Source: Deltaproteobacteria bacterium
Lineage (GTDB): Bacteria; Desulfobacterota; BSN033; UBA1163
Reading direction: 5' to 3'
Length of the DNA stretch: 10,309 nucleotides
Assembly: GCA_016875155.1 (NCBI GenBank)
Contig: VGSD01000066.1
Span: 1-10,309 of the forward strand
The position numbers were made by a program, and so were the translations under genes. The notes beneath the pieces were generated by a model. It searched no databases. It worked only from the letters and a program-made list of their open reading frames with translations, and was not told the DNA's origin. Shown here one piece after another: positions 7,481-10,309 of this stretch; position 1 is the first letter of the stretch; every line of letters begins with the position of its first letter.

Positions 7481-7771
7481 AGTTGCCATTCGCAAATTGA
7501 AATTGGGGTGTCAGGCTAGTTTTATTAAAATGTTCTGATGAGTGGTGAATCACCAAATTCCAAACACCAAGCACCAAATAAGCATCAAATTTCAATGACC
7601 AATCATCAAACATATTTATATTGGGTTATTGGATATTGGTTATTGGTTATTCTTTGGAGCTTCGGATTTGGTTATTGGAATTTAATACTGCAAGGCAAAC
7701 GAAGGAACATTTTTTTCAAAAGCCTAAAGTATTACAAAAGCCAAAAGCTTTGATGACCGTTAGGGGTATCT
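7481..7771. repeat. AT-rich intergenic region with degenerate inverted repeats
   Basis: This 291-base gap between the purB operon and the MscS gene is far richer in A and T than the genes beside it. It starts with a word found again in the other gaps (GCAAATTGAAATTG, 7492-7505). From about 7551 to 7617 the strand is rich in CCAAA, CACCAA and CATCAAA. From about 7621 to 7684 it turns into the complementary kind of words, with GGTTATTGG three times (7624, 7638 and 7670). The two halves thus form an imperfect long inverted repeat. The final part has CAAAAGCC twice (7717 and 7735) and the palindrome AAAGCTTT (7744-7751). A 71-codon open frame here (7538-7753) translates the repeat and is not a gene. 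No clear terminator or promoter is seen. Confidence 0.65.
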
Positions 7772-8635
7772 ATGGCTGAAATTCTTAAGACCCTCGCCTC
7801 CTGGCTCACCACCTCAGGGATCAAGATCATCGGGGTCCTCTTTGCGCTTGTCATCCTCTCCCAGATGTCCAGGTGGATTGCCAAATGGATGGAGCGGTTT
7901 GTTTATGAGAAAGATCCCCTTCTAGCCTCAGAAGCCAAGAAAAGGGCCAATACCCTCGGCAATATCCTCCGCCACGCCTTCCTCATCATCATCACCTTCG
8001 TCGCCGTTCTCATGATCCTCGGAGAATTGGGGATTCAACTCGGCCCCTTGCTCGCCACTGCGGGCATCGGAGCGCTGGCCATCGGTTTTGGAGCCCAGAG
8101 CTTGGTGAAGGATGTGATCAGTGGATTTTTCATCATTCTCGAGAATCAATACCGAATCGGCGATGTCATCGAGGTGGCAGGCGTCTCAGGGTTGGTCGAG
8201 TCGGTCAGCTTGAGAAAGACGGTACTGAGAGATCTTCAGGGGAAGGTTCACACGATTCCAAATGGTGAGATCAAGGTGGTGAGCAATCTCTCAAAAGAGT
8301 GGTCCCGCTCGGTTCTTGACCTTGGCATCTCTTACCGGGAGGATATTGACCGGGTCATCGAACTGCTGATCGGGATCGGAAAAGAACTGGAGTCGGAGGA
8401 GCCCTTTAAGAACGCCATCCTGGAACCCCTTCAGATCCTGGGAGTTGAAAAATTTGATGAATCCCAGATGATCATACGGATGATGGTCAAAACCGCTCCT
8501 CTGAAACAATGGGACGTGGGAAGGGAACTGCGGAGAAGAATTAAAATCCGGTTCGATGAAAAAGGGATTCAACTCCCCTACCCCCACCGGGTCCTTCTAT
8601 GGGGAGAACCTCCCCCAAAAACCAATGAAAAATGA
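7772..8635 (+). CDS. MscS-family small-conductance mechanosensitive channel
   Basis: This inner-membrane channel opens under membrane tension and releases solutes on hypo-osmotic shock. The product is 287 residues, close to E. coli MscS. Membrane helices lie at about 16-33 and 66-85. The pore-lining TM3 follows, with the Gly/Ala-rich stretch LLATAGIGALAIGFGAQ (93-109) and the amphipathic continuation SLVKDVISGFFIILENQ (110-126). The beta domain is recognised by RIGDVIEV (128-135), the G-x-VE-x-V-S-LR-T segment (140-150) and TIPNGEI (161-167), all core MscS signatures. The remaining C-terminal half is the alpha/beta vestibule. The ATG at 7772 has AGGGG about 7 bases upstream. The gene stands after a repeat-filled gap, so it is probably transcribed separately from the purB operon. 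Glycogen synthase follows 70 bases downstream. Which MscS paralogue group it belongs to cannot be told here. Confidence 0.95.
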   Translation: MAEILKTLASWLTTSGIKIIGVLFALVILSQMSRWIAKWMERFVYEKDPLLASEAKKRANTLGNILRHAFLIIITFVAVLMILGELGIQLGPLLATAGIGALAIGFGAQSLVKDVISGFFIILENQYRIGDVIEVAGVSGLVESVSLRKTVLRDLQGKVHTIPNGEIKVVSNLSKEWSRSVLDLGISYREDIDRVIELLIGIGKELESEEPFKNAILEPLQILGVEKFDESQMIIRMMVKTAPLKQWDVGRELRRRIKIRFDEKGIQLPYPHRVLLWGEPPPKTNEK

Positions 8636-8688
8636 AAATTGTAAAATGCAACGTGCAAAGTATTTTAAAACTTTTCAATTTACAATTT
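8636..8688. repeat. AT-rich inverted repeat / hairpin in the glgA leader
   Basis: AAATTGTAAA (8636-8645) and TTTACAATTT (8679-8688) are exact reverse complements. Inside them AAAG (8657-8660) and CTTT (8671-8674) flank a TTTTAAAA palindrome (8663-8670), so a longer imperfect hairpin is possible. It begins right after the mscS stop and ends 5 bases before the glgA ribosome binding site GAGG (8694-8697). It shares the AATTG/GCAA word style of the other gaps. It may influence glgA translation or mscS mRNA stability, or be only a repeat remnant. Confidence 0.55.
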
Positions 8689-8705
8689 GCAATGAGGTTT
8701 TATAG

Positions 8706-10184
8706 ATGAACCAACCCCTTCGAATCCTATTTGCAACACCCGAGGCTGTCCCCTTTGCTAAAACAGGAGGGTTGGCGGATGTGGCAGGAGCCCTTCCCAA
8801 ATTCCTCCGACCCCTTGGGTGCGAGATCATTCTGGTCATGCCCTACTACCGGATGGTCAAACAATCCGGACTTCCGATTCAGTATCTCGGTGAAAGCCTC
8901 GAGGTATCTCTCGGGGATGAAATCCTCCGGGCAGAGGTCTATCAGGGACAGATGGATAAAGATATCCAGGTCTATTTTATCGGTAGGGATGAGTTTTTTG
9001 ACAGGGAATATCTCTACAGCACGCCCAGGGGAGATTACTTCGACAATGCAGAGCGTTTTGTCTTCTTCACCCGAGCGGTCCTCCACTTTGTTCGACACAT
9101 CCAGTTCTCACCCGATGTCATCCACCACCATGAGTGGCAAACCGGATTGATCCCCGCCTATCTCCGATCTATTTATAGCAACGATCCCCTGTTCGCCACC
9201 ACCGCAACGGTCTTCACCATCCACAACATCGCTTATCAAGGCCTTTTCAAAAAAGAGAAGCTCTCCCTCACCAGCCTTCCTTTGGAGATGTATAATCCAG
9301 AAGGAATCGAATTCTGGGAGAGGATCAATCTGATGAAGGCTGGGATCGTCTATGCTGATGCCATCAACACGGTGAGTCAGAAATATAGCGAAGAGGTCCA
9401 GAGTCCCGAATACGGTTATGGACTGGAAGGGATTTTAAGAAAACGAAGGGACGATCTCTATGGCATTCTCAATGGTGTGGACTACCAGGATTGGGATCCT
9501 TCGCATGATTCCCACCTCGTCACCCGTTATGATTCGAAGAACCCCTCAGGAAAGCGGGAGTGCAAGAAGGATCTGCTAAAAGAATTCAGCCTTCCTCCGG
9601 CTCTTGAAAAAGTCCCTCTCTTCGGGATGATCTCAAGGCTCGCCGATCAGAAGGGATTTGACTTACTCGCAGAGATCATTGATCAGCTCTTCACCCTCGA
9701 CATTGGTTTCGTCCTCCTGGGAACCGGCGAGCAGAAATACCACGATCTCTTCATGCAGGTAGCCAAAAAATATCCTCAAAAAGCCGGAATCCGAATCGCT
9801 TACGACGACCGATTGGCTCACAAAATCGAAGCCGGAGCCGATTTCTTCCTCATGCCATCCAAATACGAACCATGCGGTCTCAATCAGATCTACAGTTTGA
9901 AGTACGGAACCATTCCGGTGGTCCGGGCAACAGGTGGTCTCGATGATACGATCACCCACTACGACCCTTCCAAAGGGGCAGGAAACGGGTTCAAATTCTC
10001 TCGTTACGATGCTAAAGACCTTCTAAACCAGATCAAAATGGCCATAGGCTTCTACGCTCAACCTGAGCACTGGGCAAAACTCGTCCAGAATGCGATGACC
10101 TCTGATTTCTCTTGGTCTAAATCCGCGGAGGCCTATCTCCAACTTTACAGGAGGGCCATCGAAAAGAAGAGGGGGACACTATAA
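8706..10184 (+). CDS. glgA: Glycogen synthase (GT5, starch/glycogen synthase family)
   Basis: The enzyme transfers glucose from ADP-glucose (or UDP-glucose in some bacteria) to the non-reducing end of an alpha-1,4-glucan; it is cytoplasmic. The product is 492 residues, normal for bacterial GlgA, with a two-domain GT-B fold. The N-terminal nucleotide-sugar motif KTGGLADV is at 19-26, with K19 as the family lysine. IHHHEWQT at 139-146 is the acceptor-site region, and FTIHNIAYQG at 170-179 and NGVDYQDWDP at 256-265 are typical. The C-terminal domain has SRLADQKGFDL (310-320; R311 and K316 contact the diphosphate), LLGTGE (337-342), and PSKYEPCGLNQ (384-394) with the catalytic-site glutamate E388. 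RATGGLDDT follows at 407-415. The ATG at 8706 has GAGG 8 bases upstream. No other glycogen gene is in view. It lies 70 bases after mscS, behind a hairpin leader. Confidence 0.97.
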   Translation: MNQPLRILFATPEAVPFAKTGGLADVAGALPKFLRPLGCEIILVMPYYRMVKQSGLPIQYLGESLEVSLGDEILRAEVYQGQMDKDIQVYFIGRDEFFDREYLYSTPRGDYFDNAERFVFFTRAVLHFVRHIQFSPDVIHHHEWQTGLIPAYLRSIYSNDPLFATTATVFTIHNIAYQGLFKKEKLSLTSLPLEMYNPEGIEFWERINLMKAGIVYADAINTVSQKYSEEVQSPEYGYGLEGILRKRRDDLYGILNGVDYQDWDPSHDSHLVTRYDSKNPSGKRECKKDLLKEFSLPPALEKVPLFGMISRLADQKGFDLLAEIIDQLFTLDIGFVLLGTGEQKYHDLFMQVAKKYPQKAGIRIAYDDRLAHKIEAGADFFLMPSKYEPCGLNQIYSLKYGTIPVVRATGGLDDTITHYDPSKGAGNGFKFSRYDAKDLLNQIKMAIGFYAQPEHWAKLVQNAMTSDFSWSKSAEAYLQLYRRAIEKKRGTL

Positions 10185-10221
10185 ATTGCCAATTGCCAAC
10201 TGCCAATTGAAAATTGAAAAA
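10185..10221. repeat. Short AT-rich AATTGCC/AATTGAAA repeat after glgA
   Basis: Directly after the glgA stop come AATTGCC twice (10184-10190 and 10191-10197), then AACTGCC, then AATTGAAA and ATTGAAAA. These tandem, near-identical 7-8 base words have the same style as the words in the 7481-7771 and 8636-8705 gaps. The run overlaps the presumed start of the next gene. Confidence 0.55.
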
Positions 10222-10309
10222 ACGATAGGATTAGCTCTCGCTCTTCTGATGGGATGCTTCTTCTTCGTTTCGATTCTCTTGCTCCCGGCTCTTCTTGATG
10301 CACAACCTT
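10207..10309 (+). CDS. Start of a secreted or membrane-anchored protein (partial, runs off right edge)
   Basis: An open frame continues to the window edge. From a TTG at 10207 it gives 34 residues: a short charged n-region (KIEK), a long hydrophobic core rich in Leu, Ala and Phe, then PALLDAQP, where cleavage after LDA is plausible. This looks like a signal peptide or an N-terminal membrane anchor of an exported protein. The start is unsure. The frame stays open upstream into glgA, the only ATG (10249) lies inside the hydrophobic core, and no Shine-Dalgarno is visible near the TTG codons at 10186 and 10207. The 22-base gap after glgA suggests co-transcription. The function cannot be told from this fragment. 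Confidence 0.45.
   Translation, partial: MKIEKTIGLALALLMGCFFFVSILLLPALLDAQP

Noticed and set aside
7520..7535. TTTTATTAAAA near-palindrome after the purB operon considered as a terminator
   Set aside because: No GC stem and no distinct T tract; indistinguishable from AT-rich background.
7538..7753. 71-codon plus-strand frame with Tyr/Trp/Leu-rich product
   Set aside because: It is a translation of the AT-rich inverted repeat (repeated ATTGG words give the GYW pattern); no ribosome site and composition unlike the genes.

Overview
The window is an ordinary chromosomal stretch of a Gram-negative bacterium with about 50% GC genes. It holds ten genes or gene fragments with good support and one doubtful fragment at the right edge. 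An outer-membrane barrel protein, periplasm-facing products and signal peptides show a two-membrane cell. AT-rich intergenic repeats built from CCAAAT, ATTGG and AATTG words interrupt the GC-richer genes. In my experience such repeats are common in Desulfobacterota (Deltaproteobacteria) and related uncultured lineages, but that placement is inference and no phylogenetic marker was tested.

Left part (1-3190, all minus strand). Transcription runs right to left: map (type I methionine aminopeptidase), cysK (O-acetylserine sulfhydrylase with a cysteine-bearing C-terminal extension), a secreted beta-barrel protein resembling the cellulose-biosynthesis protein BcsS, and the N-terminal 168 residues of a membrane GT2 glycosyltransferase of the cellulose-synthase type that runs off the left edge. 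The last two look like the start of an exopolysaccharide locus.

Centre (3191-7480). A short divergent region carries a good sigma70-type promoter for a plus-strand operon: purB, ftsH, a DUF502 membrane protein and a small two-helix membrane protein. Junctions are tight (ATGA overlap, GTGA overlap, then a 2-base gap), so the four are probably co-transcribed and translationally coupled. The grouping joins purine biosynthesis with inner-membrane quality control.

Right part (7481-10309). A 291-base AT-rich gap with degenerate inverted repeats leads to an MscS-type mechanosensitive channel. A repeat-derived hairpin leader follows, then glgA (glycogen synthase). At the edge is the possible start of a gene with a signal peptide, whose likely start codon lies inside another short AT-rich repeat.

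I see no CRISPR array, tRNA, rRNA, transposase or phage gene, and no convincing evidence of a previously undescribed multi-gene system. The points most worth following are the cysteine-bearing tail of CysK, the BcsS-like/GT2 pair, the purB-ftsH operon with its small membrane protein, and the dispersed AT-rich repeats including the glgA leader hairpin.
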